Part shown: piece by piece, positions 26,901 to 36,400 of the stretch
How positions within the stretch are numbered: position 1 is the first letter of the stretch
Layout of the letters: each line of letters opens with the position of its first letter
DNA from: Flavobacteriales bacterium
GTDB taxonomy: Bacteria; Bacteroidota; Bacteroidia; UBA10329
DNA length: 64,000 nucleotides
Reading direction: 5' to 3'
Assembly (NCBI GenBank): GCA_021739695.1
Contig: JAIPBM010000022.1
Span: 1-64,000, forward strand
Made by a program: the position numbers and the translations under genes
The notes under the pieces: generated by a model
Database searches by the model: none
Told to the model about the DNA's origin: nothing
What the model saw: only the letters and a program-made list of their open reading frames with translations

Positions 26901-27055
26901 ACCTTTGGACATTGACAGCTTTCCCAGGTTGGGATCCCGAAGTGTTGAGAAATGTGGACCCGAATTCACAATCAGGTAATGTATCGTTTGCGGGTCCGTA
27001 TTTGGGAACGCCACAGGCCAGAACCATTTCATTCGGTATTCAAATAGGAATTTAA
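23942..27055 (+). CDS. SusC/RagA-type TonB-linked outer-membrane protein
   Basis: Outer-membrane channel for oligosaccharides driven by TonB. The 1037 residues comprise a signal peptide cut after ALA near residue 20, a carboxypeptidase-regulatory-like beta-sandwich (about 23-100), a TonB-box-like DQVVVVGYGT near 107-116, a plug domain with INVRGTNSI and PLIVVDGIPI, and a 22-stranded barrel ending in an aromatic/Ile-rich last strand (TISFGIQIGI). The first gene of the second transcription unit, preceded by candidate operator O2. susD follows after 11 bp. The amylase neighbours make malto-oligosaccharide the likely cargo. Confidence 0.95.
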   Translation: MTKHLLSAFFVLISSWALAQTGTLKGVMTGDDGLSIIGGSVVLEGTTIGTSTDFDGNFELKNVPVGEKTFVFSFIGLKTQKQVLTIKSGETTTFNIKLSEDVMLLDQVVVVGYGTTQKRDITGSIATVKAEAIESSTQPSVDQALQGQAAGVSIISQNGISGSAVKINVRGTNSIAAGSQPLIVVDGIPITTGSFDPGNLGSSSNALSDLNPNDIESVEVLKDAAATSIYGSRGANGVVLITTKHGKSGKSRINVGYSYGIMNETNRVKFLSAEEHLALRDQARADQGLAPETATTSVGGGLTRAEADSIARNGGTDWVSQMLRTGSVHQLDVSASGGSEKVRYYLGGAYRGEKGFLVGNNYNRANARLNLDADASERLRIGGNLAFTYTSIDRIRTGDAGGLGTAQQILPYIPIYDPNGDYNDNIYNPVWALNNQTFNTEIIRNINSVYVDYKFHKNVSFHSDFGIDFMNQQEDEFNFRNINQQGSTSSAWDRTTRVVNWNLNNYLTYEKDWAERHYFKIMVGQTSQRVKSEGFGLYGFGFPNDYLKNPSDAPKENQSGYSYETANGLLSFFSRINYKLKNKYLLGISVRGDASSRFGPGNKWGFFPAFSAGWIISDEKFMKDSKAVPYLKVSASFGYTGNNAIPDFAHWSLYSAGFGYADSSGVAPIQLDNRNLKWERSQQLDVNLDFAFFDSKIFGNITYYRKTSSDLLLFVSLPTSSGYDGVWQNVGKLENWGMEFSLTSRNLNRKFKWETNLNLAFNRNKVLNAAGLPPDAFESGQAGEGRVIEGYPVGQAFLVEFAGVQKADGQIGAFNLDGSQMLDGSGNQVMYDVAGGTELFYDKNGNVMTFANPTGGLFYENNRKPMGSPLPIFYGGITNTFSFAGFELSALFSFAYGNTIYDDAAKTQVGNWQSIAQREEIKNAWSPTNTDTDVPGLNNYTPVNSSRFLYDGSYLRLRTLTFGYGFSKKVCERIKIQKLRIYVKGGNLWTLTAFPGWDPEVLRNVDPNSQSGNVSFAGPYLGTPQARTISFGIQIGI

Positions 27056-27066
27056 TCGGCAACAGA

Positions 27067-28482
27067 ATGAAAAGACTATCGATCATATTTCTCTCCGTTA
27101 TTGTTCTCAGTTCGTGCGAAGACCTGCTGAACATTGAACCGGTTAACAGCATTCCGTCCGGTCAAGCGATCACCACGTATCAGGATTTGGACAATTTGGC
27201 CAATTCCATGTACAATGGTTTGCAGGGAAGTTCGCTTTATGGTGGCAATTTGCAATTGTATGCCGACCTCATGGCAGAAGATACGCAAGTAGATGAATCG
27301 CGGCTTTCGCCTTTCGGAACGTTAGAGATCTATCAGCGTGCTACTACCATTCAGATCGGAACGTTGCGCAGCACATGGCGCGAAGCCTACAAGGTGATCA
27401 ATCGTGCAAACAACATCATCCGAGTAGTTGATGAAAACCTGCTTTCCGGAACAGAATTCGAAAACAAGAAAGGAACATTGAAGGCCGAAGCACTGTTCGT
27501 TCGAGCTCTTTGTCATTTTGAATTGTGCCGATTTTGGGCCTTGCCTTATGATGTGGATAAGCAGGGAAACAACAGTCAGGCTGGTGTTCCTTACCGAACG
27601 GAACCAACCTTGTCTTTTGAGCAAGATCTGGCAATTGCACGTTCTTCTGTAGAACAAGTTTATGCCAACGTGCTGAGCGATCTTGAAGAATCAGAAGCCT
27701 TATTTCAGGAGCAAGGTGTTAGAAGATCAACACATCGGGCATCGCAAATGGCCGCAACAGCCATCAAAGCGCGGGTGTTATTTGCAAAAGGCGATTATTT
27801 GGGAGCTTCGGATGCGGCAGGAGCAGTGATTTCGAGCAATCTATACAGCCTTTATCCTACCAATGCAGAAGACGATGCCTTGCTTATTCCATTCCGGTCG
27901 CAAGGTTACGCAACAGCCAACGAATCGATTTTTCAGCTCGCATTTACCACTTTCGATAACGGCCTGAATGAATCTTATTCGCAGTTCAATAATCTTCCTG
28001 TTTTTCAATATGCTTCTGAAGCGCTGATCACAAGTTATGCGCCTGGCGATCAACGGAAAACCAAATGGTTTTTGCAAAATCCGGTCAACTTGAAAGGGCG
28101 AATCATCAAGTATGATCGTCCGGGAGATGTGTTTTATAATGTGCCAGTTGTTCGCCTTGCAGAAATGCATTTGATACGTGCAGAAGCCAACATTAGCGCA
28201 GCCGGAAACGGCAATACTGCCGATGCATTGGCAAGTTATAATGCCATTCGGGAACGCGCTTTCGGTGTCGATTTCATTGAGGAAACGGGCACCAATCAGC
28301 TCTTGGAAAAGATCCAATTGGAAAGGCGCTGGGAATTGTGTTTTGAAAACGACCGCTATCACGAATTGAAGAGAAGGAAAGCGCCTTTGCGCGATGATGT
28401 TTCGTACAATGCTGCATCTTTACTATTCAAAATTCCTCAAGAAGAAATTGCTGGAAATCCTTCAATAGAACAAAACCCTTAA
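27067..28482 (+). CDS. SusD/RagB-type glycan-binding lipoprotein
   Basis: Surface lipoprotein that caps the SusC channel and binds glycan. The leader ends VLSSC with Cys17, followed by acidic EDLL, in keeping with surface export of lipoproteins in this phylum. The 471-residue body has the SusD landmarks: LNIEPVNSIP after the Cys, the LRSTWREAYKVINRANNII helix pair, KAEALFVRALCHFELCRFW, and the C-terminal RRWELCFENDRYHELKR segment. It is paired with susC and followed after 10 bp by a T9SS-sorted protein in the place usually held by SusE/SusF. Confidence 0.94.
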   Translation: MKRLSIIFLSVIVLSSCEDLLNIEPVNSIPSGQAITTYQDLDNLANSMYNGLQGSSLYGGNLQLYADLMAEDTQVDESRLSPFGTLEIYQRATTIQIGTLRSTWREAYKVINRANNIIRVVDENLLSGTEFENKKGTLKAEALFVRALCHFELCRFWALPYDVDKQGNNSQAGVPYRTEPTLSFEQDLAIARSSVEQVYANVLSDLEESEALFQEQGVRRSTHRASQMAATAIKARVLFAKGDYLGASDAAGAVISSNLYSLYPTNAEDDALLIPFRSQGYATANESIFQLAFTTFDNGLNESYSQFNNLPVFQYASEALITSYAPGDQRKTKWFLQNPVNLKGRIIKYDRPGDVFYNVPVVRLAEMHLIRAEANISAAGNGNTADALASYNAIRERAFGVDFIEETGTNQLLEKIQLERRWELCFENDRYHELKRRKAPLRDDVSYNAASLLFKIPQEEIAGNPSIEQNP

Positions 28483-28492
28483 CATTCTCATC

Positions 28493-29521
28493 ATGAAAAA
28501 AATCTACTCTTTTTGTCTTGTGCTGATGGCCGCTAGTGGCTTTGCGCAAGTGCCTACCAATTTCGGCTCGAATGCCGAGGATGGAATCTCCTATCAAACC
28601 TACAATCTCATTGATCATGGGGTGGTGAGTTCAGTGCGTTTTCAAGCACAGAATGCTATTCAAGCAGGAGATGGAACTTGGGAGTTTTTCACTGGTAATT
28701 ACGATCCGGTTTGGCGACCTTACAGTGCAAATGACACTTTATCGTCTTTCAATGCGATCATTGATCCAACGCTTGAAACTGCAAGTGCTCGACTCAATAC
28801 ACAAGCTTTGGGTGGAGGTGCCACTGGTTTGTTGCCGGCCATTCAAGCAGGCTATTACTACACGACCATTATCCAAGATGGAGGAGGAGACAATTTTATG
28901 TCAATCATTGAAACAGCTTTCTCGCCAGTGGCGATTGACACCGTTTACAACTCGCCAACAAGTCCGACAGAAGCTGATAACGTAACCGTGACTGTTGAAT
29001 TGGCGAATGCACTTGTATTGAGCCCAGGAGAGCACCTTTTTATTCGTTCCAGTGTTGATGGTTACTCAAGTTCTAACTTCTTAGAGGTGACGAATTTTGC
29101 AAATGGCGTTGGCACGGTCACCGTTCCAGCTGGGGTGATTCCAGCAGGAACTACCGTAAGCTATTACGCTTTGGTTACGGAAGAGACCAATCCAGTTGCA
29201 GAAACCATTGATTATTTCACGCTTTTCTTCGGAAACAATAGTGGAAACAACTATGAATTCACCGTTTCTGCTGTCACAGCAATAGAAGATGTGACTACCG
29301 AATTCGGAATCGCAAGAACCTTAGATGGAATTATTATCCAAAATGCAGCAGAGCTTAAATCTGTTGAGTTGGTATCGGTAGATGGAAAACAGGTTTACGC
29401 ACAAACAGTAAACGGGCAATCGCAGATTTCTATTGCTGCAAACCATCTTCCAACAGGAATCTATGTGTTGAAATTGAGTTGTGCTGATTTCCAAAAATCA
29501 ACCAAGATCATGGTTGATTGA
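28493..29521 (+). CDS. T9SS-sorted protein in the SusE/F position
   Basis: A 342-residue secreted protein with a signal peptide (cut near GFAQ, residue 19) and no lipobox. The middle contains a beta-sandwich with the SPTEADNVTVTVELA start of an Fn3/Ig-like domain (about 160-260). The last 75 residues form a type A T9SS sorting domain: VELVSVDGKQVYAQ, LPTGIYVLKL and a basic-hydrophobic end KIMVD. Surface delivery by type IX secretion is therefore expected. Its place directly after susD suggests a glycan-binding auxiliary; no binding residues can be pointed to. A strong terminator follows. Confidence 0.82.
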   Translation: MKKIYSFCLVLMAASGFAQVPTNFGSNAEDGISYQTYNLIDHGVVSSVRFQAQNAIQAGDGTWEFFTGNYDPVWRPYSANDTLSSFNAIIDPTLETASARLNTQALGGGATGLLPAIQAGYYYTTIIQDGGGDNFMSIIETAFSPVAIDTVYNSPTSPTEADNVTVTVELANALVLSPGEHLFIRSSVDGYSSSNFLEVTNFANGVGTVTVPAGVIPAGTTVSYYALVTEETNPVAETIDYFTLFFGNNSGNNYEFTVSAVTAIEDVTTEFGIARTLDGIIIQNAAELKSVELVSVDGKQVYAQTVNGQSQISIAANHLPTGIYVLKLSCADFQKSTKIMVD

Positions 29522-29540
29522 TCTAAGACTTTAACTGTTC

Positions 29541-29578
29541 AAGGCCGTCCGAGCTGCTCGTGACGGCCTTTATTTTAT
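29541..29578 (+). terminator. Rho-independent terminator after the susCD unit
   Basis: AAGGCCGTC pairs perfectly with GACGGCCTT, extended by CGAG/CTCG around CTG, followed by TATTTTAT. It lies only 8 bp before the start of the next GH13 gene, so downstream expression requires readthrough or a promoter inside this region. Confidence 0.88.
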
Positions 29579-29585
29579 CCAGACG

Positions 29586-31418
29586 ATGAGATTTTTCCTA
29601 TTCATTTTCCTTTTAGCAAGCACAGCATTTGGGCAAGATGCGAGCACGGTCAAATGTTATCCGCCCAATTGGTGGATTGGAATGCCCGAACAGGAATTTC
29701 AGCTGATGATCTATGGTGTAGATGAAGGTTGGAACGTGGCGCTGCCAAGCAATGCTGGAGTTCTCGTTACGGAAACGCACAAAGTCGAAAATCCGAAATA
29801 TCTGTTCTTGGACATTTCGATTCCAACGGAGTTTTCTGGAAATAATGTTGAACTCAATTTTACGAATGGAGAAAAGTCGTTCAAACTCAATTATCCGCTT
29901 TTAAAGCGCGATGAATCTTCGAAAGTTCATCAAGGATTGAATCAGTCAGACCTTATCTACCTCATATTTCCAGACCGTTTTGCAAACGGAAATGAGCAGA
30001 ATGATGTGATTGCAGGATTGACCGACACACGCGTGCTTCGCGATTCATTGAAAGTGAGACACGGAGGAGATATTCAGGGAATTCGCGAGAAACTATTTCA
30101 CGTTAAAGATCTTGGTGCTACAGCGCTTTGGATCAATCCGCTGCTGACAAACGATCAGCCTTACGAGAGTTACCACGGCTATGCAGCCACCGATCATTAT
30201 CAGATCGATCCGCGTTTTGGTACGCTGGAAGAATACAAAGCACTGATCAGCGAGTGCCATCAATCTGGAATGAAGATGATCATGGATATCGTTTTCAATC
30301 ATGTTGGAGCCAATCATCATTTGATCAAAGATCTTCCAAGTAAGGATTGGATCCATCAGTGGGATGGTTTTCAGCGGACAAGTTATCGTGCGCCAACCTT
30401 GATGGATCCCTACGTTTCTAAAGCGGACAAAAAGGTGATGACCGATGGTTGGTTCGATCGTCACATGCCAGACCTCAATCAGCAGAACGAATTGCTGGCC
30501 AACTTCCTCATTTATAATTCTATCTGGTGGATTGAGATGACAGGAATTGATGCTTATCGCATTGATACTTACGCATATTCGGATGCAGAATTCATGGCCA
30601 ACTGGGCCAAGATGATTAAGAAGTATTATCCCAAATTCAGTTTTTTTGGAGAGACCTGGGTTCACGGAACGCCCATTCAAGCGCATTTTACTCAGAACAA
30701 TAATATGAATGGCGATTTCAATACGGAGTTGCCAGCTGTCACGGATTTTCAACTCTATTACGCCATTAACGATGCTTTAACGAAACCGCAAGGTTGGACG
30801 GATGGTGTGGCCAAATTGTATTACACCATGGCCAAGGATTTTGTTTACGAAGACCCGACACGAAACGTGATCTTCTTGGATAACCATGATCTCGGCCGCT
30901 TTTATTCCATGGTTGGGGAAGATTTCGACAAATGGAAAATGGGAATCGGTTGGTTGCTCACCACTCGTGGCATTCCCATGTTGTATTATGGAAGTGAAAT
31001 TCTAATGACGGGATTTACCGATCCAGATGCGAAAGTCAGAGCAGATTATCCCGGAGGATGGAAAACGGATAAGCTTGATAAGTTCACTGAAAACGGACGG
31101 ACGGCTTTCGAAAACGAAGCGTTCGCTTACATCCAGAAATTGGCACAGTTCCGCAAGGAAAGTAAGGCGCTGAAGCAAGGAAAAACCATGCAATTTGTTC
31201 CTGTTGATGGCTTGTATGTCTATTTCCGATACACCGATTCGGAAACGGTGATGTGTGCGATGAATACTTCCGATAAACCGATGGATATTGATTTAACACG
31301 TTTTCAGGAAAGACTGAAAGGAAAAACAGCGGCAACCAACGTGGTAACAGAGCAGAACGTGAACTTGAATGGGCTCACAATCAATCCGAAAAATTTGTTA
31401 ATTCTTCATCTCAATTGA
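29586..31418 (+). CDS. GH13 neopullulanase/cyclomaltodextrinase-like enzyme (SusA-like)
   Basis: A 610-residue exported enzyme: signal peptide cut near AFGQ, no lipobox, so soluble periplasmic or secreted. The N-terminal E-set domain (about 22-115, starting VKCYPPNWWIGM) is the cyclomaltodextrinase N-terminal type. The GH13 barrel opens IYLIFPDRFANG; the triad is Asp327 (AYRID), Glu356 (FGETW) and Asp435 (LDNHD). A C-terminal beta domain ends NPKNLLILHLN. It resembles SusA of the classical starch system. It follows a terminator by 8 bp, which may make its expression lower or conditional. Confidence 0.92.
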   Translation: MRFFLFIFLLASTAFGQDASTVKCYPPNWWIGMPEQEFQLMIYGVDEGWNVALPSNAGVLVTETHKVENPKYLFLDISIPTEFSGNNVELNFTNGEKSFKLNYPLLKRDESSKVHQGLNQSDLIYLIFPDRFANGNEQNDVIAGLTDTRVLRDSLKVRHGGDIQGIREKLFHVKDLGATALWINPLLTNDQPYESYHGYAATDHYQIDPRFGTLEEYKALISECHQSGMKMIMDIVFNHVGANHHLIKDLPSKDWIHQWDGFQRTSYRAPTLMDPYVSKADKKVMTDGWFDRHMPDLNQQNELLANFLIYNSIWWIEMTGIDAYRIDTYAYSDAEFMANWAKMIKKYYPKFSFFGETWVHGTPIQAHFTQNNNMNGDFNTELPAVTDFQLYYAINDALTKPQGWTDGVAKLYYTMAKDFVYEDPTRNVIFLDNHDLGRFYSMVGEDFDKWKMGIGWLLTTRGIPMLYYGSEILMTGFTDPDAKVRADYPGGWKTDKLDKFTENGRTAFENEAFAYIQKLAQFRKESKALKQGKTMQFVPVDGLYVYFRYTDSETVMCAMNTSDKPMDIDLTRFQERLKGKTAATNVVTEQNVNLNGLTINPKNLLILHLN

Positions 31419-31467
31419 CGGAAGTAGGAATTGTCTGTGTAACTTTTCGCTTCAAATTCTGAATGAC

Positions 31468-32310
31468 ATGAGAACATTTACACGTTTTTTAGGAACAATG
31501 AGTTTAATGCTGACTGTTGCCGCAACTGCATTTTCGCAGAGCTACAGTCAGAATCAGGAGCAACTCCGCAAGTACGAATCAGACGAATTGTACGAGCAAG
31601 ATTGTAAATACGATCTGAGCGGAAAATGGGTTGGAACAGAAATTCAGTACGATGAAACCGGAACGTTCATCAAGGTGAAATTCGATATCGTTTTCGATTT
31701 CGTACAGGATGGAAATAAGGTCACTGGTACTTCATACATCAAGGACAAACTGCACGAAGATGTGGGTTACATGAACATCCGCGGCTACGTGATAGGGGAT
31801 AAGCTGCATTTTGAAGAATACGAATTGACAGGACAACAGTGGGAAACACCAAACCGTGTGTGGTGCTTTAGAACTGGAGAGTTGGATCTGACCAAGATCA
31901 GAAGGAAAATGCAGCTTTCTGGCGATTATGATTCCTACGCAGCGTACGATTATCGTCCATGTCGCGATTACTGCCATACGGTGGTTCAGAAAGATGCAGG
32001 AGAGGATGATCAGCCAGAAGTTGCCGACCACAAATTCAGCTCGTTTGACGAGGATAATCTCATCACAGTGGCTCCAAGTCCATTCCGTGATCAGACCACA
32101 CTTTCATATACACTTACAGAAAATGCAAAAGTGCAGTTGGATGTCTTTGACCTATCTGGCAGAAAATTGGTGGAAATCATAAACGGAAATCAAGCTGCTG
32201 GAAAGTATCGACAGGTTTTTGAAGCTGCTGGAAATCCTCCTGGAAGTTATTTGGTTCGCTTATTCGTGAATGACAAATTGTATACGAAGCAGGTAGTGTT
32301 GATGAGATGA
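31468..32310 (+). CDS. Secreted protein with type A T9SS sorting domain
   Basis: A 280-residue protein of unknown function. A signal peptide (cut near AFSQ, residue 24) is followed by an acidic lipocalin-like beta-rich region (about 45-170: LSGKWVGTEIQYDE, VTGTSYIKDK, YVIGDKLHFEEYE) with Cys residues near 47, 129, 162 and 166. The last 80 residues are a type A T9SS domain: NLITVAPSPFRDQTTLSYTL, VFDLSGRKLVEI and YTKQVVLMR. Small-ligand binding at the surface is only a guess from the fold pattern. It closes the glucan region and ends at a strong terminator. Confidence 0.82.
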   Translation: MRTFTRFLGTMSLMLTVAATAFSQSYSQNQEQLRKYESDELYEQDCKYDLSGKWVGTEIQYDETGTFIKVKFDIVFDFVQDGNKVTGTSYIKDKLHEDVGYMNIRGYVIGDKLHFEEYELTGQQWETPNRVWCFRTGELDLTKIRRKMQLSGDYDSYAAYDYRPCRDYCHTVVQKDAGEDDQPEVADHKFSSFDEDNLITVAPSPFRDQTTLSYTLTENAKVQLDVFDLSGRKLVEIINGNQAAGKYRQVFEAAGNPPGSYLVRLFVNDKLYTKQVVLMR

Positions 32311-32340
32311 TTCTCTTGGTTCTAGATTAGAAAAGAACTG

Positions 32341-32372
32341 GCCTCGAAGAATTTCTTCTTCGAGGCTTTTTT
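32341..32372 (+). terminator. Terminator closing the glucan region
   Basis: GCCTCGAAGAA pairs perfectly (11 bp) with TTCTTCGAGGC around TTTC and is followed by six T residues. It lies between converging genes; the minus side lacks an equally good T tract. Confidence 0.92.
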
Positions 32373-32375
32373 CTG

Positions 32376-33287
32376 CTATTTGCAATTGTACACAATCACA
32401 CCTTTTGCTTCCATGTGTCCAAGTTCGGCTGCCTTTTTCCAATCTACACAGGCTTTTTCGGTATCACCCAAACGTGCTTTGGCCTGGCCGCGATTGTAGT
32501 GCGCATCTGCCAAATTCGGATTCATCTCTATCACTCGCGTATAGTCAACAATAGCAGCTTCGTAGTTTTTCAATTTTTCAAATGTTTCTCCACGGATCAA
32601 GAACAATTGCGCTTCCGGCTTGTCAAGTTCATCTATTGCCCGCGAGTAATAGGTCAGTGCATCCACGTATTCTTCCGCTTCGTACGAAATGCGCCCGATA
32701 TCCCACGTAAGTTGAACATTGGAAGGGTCTAGTTCAACCACCTTTTTGTAGTCTTTTAGAGCAGATTTTTGGTCATTCATTCGCATGTGCAATTGACCTC
32801 GATCGAAATGCGCTTGCATCAGACGTTGATCTTTTTTTACGATCACGCTATCATAATCGGCAAGCGCTTTTTGGTTCTTGCCCATTCGGATAAATGTTTG
32901 AGCACGATTCATATATGCTTGCGTCCCTTGTTCAGAACCAAGTTCTAAAGCCTTTGAATTTCCCTTCACTGACGATTCATAATCGCCCACATTGAAGGCG
33001 CAGAGTGCCATCCAGAAATGCGTATTGCCCTCGTTTGGAGCAAGTTCTGTAGCCTTGTGGAAGTCTTCGAAAGCACCTTGGAAATCATTCAACGCCCTTT
33101 TGGTATGCGCACGGTTTGAGATAGCGACCAGATCGGTAGAATCAGCTTTCAGTGCCCAATCAAACCAGCGTTTGGCCTGTTTGTAATCGCCTTCATTGAA
33201 TGAGCTGACACCTCGTTCCAAGAAAGTCTGTCCAACCGCGAGTTGGAAACTTGAAATGAAAACTAAGATGAATAGAAATCGGCTCAT
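32376..33287 (-). CDS. Periplasmic TPR-repeat protein
   Basis: A 303-residue protein with a signal peptide (cut near AVGQ, residue 20) followed by about eight tetratricopeptide repeats filling the rest of the protein, for example the FNEGDYKQAKRWFDWALKAD and YNRGQAKARLGDTEKACVDW units. TPR arrays bind partner proteins; no enzymatic domain is present. Location in the periplasm is inferred from the leader. It lies 65 bp downstream of the giant adhesin terminator on the same strand, so it probably has its own promoter, though no clear box was seen. A role in envelope or secretion assembly is possible but not shown. Confidence 0.85.
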   Translation of the reverse strand: MSRFLFILVFISSFQLAVGQTFLERGVSSFNEGDYKQAKRWFDWALKADSTDLVAISNRAHTKRALNDFQGAFEDFHKATELAPNEGNTHFWMALCAFNVGDYESSVKGNSKALELGSEQGTQAYMNRAQTFIRMGKNQKALADYDSVIVKKDQRLMQAHFDRGQLHMRMNDQKSALKDYKKVVELDPSNVQLTWDIGRISYEAEEYVDALTYYSRAIDELDKPEAQLFLIRGETFEKLKNYEAAIVDYTRVIEMNPNLADAHYNRGQAKARLGDTEKACVDWKKAAELGHMEAKGVIVYNCK

Positions 33288-33351
33288 TCGGATTCAGAAA
33301 CGAAGACACAAGTTAGCCATCCCCATTTAGAAATCGAGACGGACAAAAACA

Positions 33352-33387
33352 AAAAGCCGTGAAAATCATGTGATTTTCACGGCTTTT
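33352..33387 (-). terminator. Terminator of the giant adhesin gene
   Basis: AAAAGCCGTGAAAATCA pairs perfectly with TGATTTTCACGGCTTTT (17 bp, only TG between). On the minus strand a T-rich tract follows. It sits 18 bp past the stop of the giant gene. Confidence 0.93.
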
Positions 33388-33405
33388 AACATTCCTTGTG
33401 TTCCT

Positions 33406-36400
33406 CTAGCGGATCAGGGTAACCGTACCTGTTTTCTCCAAGTTTCCGAGGCTTCCTTCGTTCTTCACTTTAAGAACGTAGTAGTATGTTCCAGCTTTCG
33501 CTTCTTCGCCTGCAGGAGTGCGACCGTCCCAGAAAATTTCTCCCGATTTATCGTAGTGCATCACCATTCCCCATCTGTTATAGATAGTAAGTTCATAATC
33601 GATCACTCCGAAATTATCGATGAAGAGGTTGTCATTGTATCCATCATGATTTGGCGTAAATACGTTTGGAATATCAATCACTTGTGTGATCTCTACTTCA
33701 ACACTGGCAGTATCTGTACATCCAAATTCATTGGTCACGGTTAATACCACATTGAAGAATCCTTCATCGCTAAATGGATGCAATGGGTTTTGCTCCTCAG
33801 CAAATTCGCCATCTCCAAACTCCCAAAACCAATCAGTGATGGAAGTATCGCCAGAAGCATCAGTAAACAAATGTCCAACCTCAAGCATTCCGGTCAAATT
33901 AGTTTCAATCACCGCATTTGGAGAAGGATAAAGACCGATAGCAACAGAATCTGAACTTGTAATAGAGCAGAATTGGTTGGAAACTGTAACTGTGTAAACC
34001 GTAGCAGAATCAGGTGTTACCGTGATGCTCGGTCCTGTTGAACCATTGCTCCAGAGGTAGTTGTCTCCACCCGAAGCAATCAGCGTAATGCTATCGCTGG
34101 CACAGATGAATTGATCTTCAGAAACAACAGCCACAGGCACAGGAACGAATTGAAGTACTGGCGCATTATCCGAATCAGAACAGCCATTTGCGTCCGTTAC
34201 CGTCACGCTATACGTAGAAGACTCGAACACATTCAGCAGAGAATCAACTTCACCGGTCATCGGTTGCACACCATCAAACCATTGATAGCTTACGTTGCTT
34301 GGAACCGAAGTGGCTGACAGCGTGATGGTATCGCCTTCGCAAGTTGTATTCGGGCCATCAACAGAAACCACAACTGTTGGAAGCTCAAACACGTTCACTT
34401 CCGTTGTGTCTGAATCAGTAGAACATCCGTTCGCATCCACAACTGTAACCACGTATTCGCCAGATGCACTTACGGTAATTGATTGCGTTTGCTCACCGTT
34501 CGGTTCCCACAAGTAAGATTGACCGCCCGTTGCAGTAAGAACCACATCTCCACCATCGCAGAAAGAAGTTGGTCCGCTTGCAGAAACTTGAATTGGCTCC
34601 ACTTCGAAGATCAACACCTCAACCGTATCAGAAGTTCCAACACAAGTATTTGCGTCAGCTACTTGAAGCGAGTAAGAACCCGAATTGAACACAGTGATAG
34701 ATTGAGTCGTTTCACCTCCTGGTTCCCACAGATAAGCAGACGAACTTGGAGCTGTAAGCGTCACCGAATCGCCTTCGCAGAATGTGGTGGTTCCCGAAGC
34801 ACTGATAACAGCTGTTGGCGAATCGAATACCGTCACATCAATACTTGCTGATGTTGAAGAACAGCCATTTTGGTCAGTTGCGGTCACGGTATAAGAACCT
34901 GTTTGTGTAACAGATATCGATTGGTCGGTTTCGCCATTTGGCAACCAAGAATAAGATGAAGCTGACGATGCAGTTAAAATAACTTCTCCTCCTTCGCAGA
35001 ACTCAGTCGGCCCATTCACAGAAATGGTAACCGTGTCAGGTTCGAAAACCACAACTTCAACGGCTGTAAGTGCCGAACCTTCGCATCCGTTAGCATCAAC
35101 AACCGTTACGGAATAAACTCCGGATTCGTCAACTGTGATAGACTGTGTGGTTTCGCCATTCGGTGTCCAATCGTAAGAATCTGCAGATGAAGATGTCAAC
35201 GTGATTGAACCACCTCGACAGATTTCCGTAGGGCCATTAGCCACGATGACAGGTTCAGGACTTTCGTTTACGATTACTTGTGTCGGAGTGGATGTTCCCT
35301 GACATCCGTTTTCATCCGTTATCGTCACTCGGTAAATTCCGGATTCAGTCAGAATAACCGACTGAGTAGTTTGTCCGAATGGTGCCCAAGCGTATGATTC
35401 GCCAACACTTGAAGTAAGCGTTACAGAACCACCTTCGCAGAATGTCAACGGGCCATCAGCCGTAACTGTTGGAACAGGAAGATCATAAACAGTGATGGTG
35501 GTTTCAGCAGATGATGACTCGCAACCGTTAACATCCGTTACAGTTACCGAATACGTTCCCGAAGTAGTAATTGTGATTGAAGAAGTTGTTTCGCCATTTG
35601 GCAACCAAGCGTAAGATGAACCTTGCGAAGCAGATAACGTGACCGATCCACCTTGGCAGAATTCCGTTGGGTCAGAAACGTTGATTGTGGCATCCGCAAC
35701 AGTGAAGTTGCCTACAGAAACAGTATCTGAAGAACCTGTACAGCCGTTCTGATCGGTTACAACCACCCAGTAATCACCAGCTTCGGAAACCGTTATCGAG
35801 GAGCTGATCTCTGAATTTGGATGCCAATCATACTGATCAAAATTTCCTGTGGTAAGAACAACCGAATCGCCTTCGCAGAAGGTCAATGGGCCGTTTGCAC
35901 TTACAATTGGAGTAGGATTTTCATGTGCGATCACATCAATTGTGTCTGACTGTGAAATACATCCATTCGCATCTGTAATGGTTACAGAATACGCACCAGA
36001 AGTCGTTGCAAGAACGATTTGTGATGTTTCTCCAGATGGTGCCCATAGGTAAGATGATGCAGAAGAAGCAGTAAGCGCAAGTTCTTTTCCTTCACAGAAT
36101 TCCGTTGGCCCGCTTGCAAAAATTTGAGCAGTGTCCACATCAAAATTGGTTACTGTGATGATGTTTGAAATGCCTGTACATCCCTGTTCATCCGTAACCG
36201 TCAACTGATAATCTCCTGTTTCTGTAACAAGAATCGATTGGTTTGTTTCTCCGTTTGGAGACCAGTTATATATGAATCCGCTTGGTCCGGAAAGCTCCAC
36301 AGAACCACCTTCACAGAATTGTGTTGGGCCATTTGCAATGATCACAGGTTCTGGATTTTGATTCGCAACCACCTGAATTGGGGTGGAAGTTCCCTGACAT

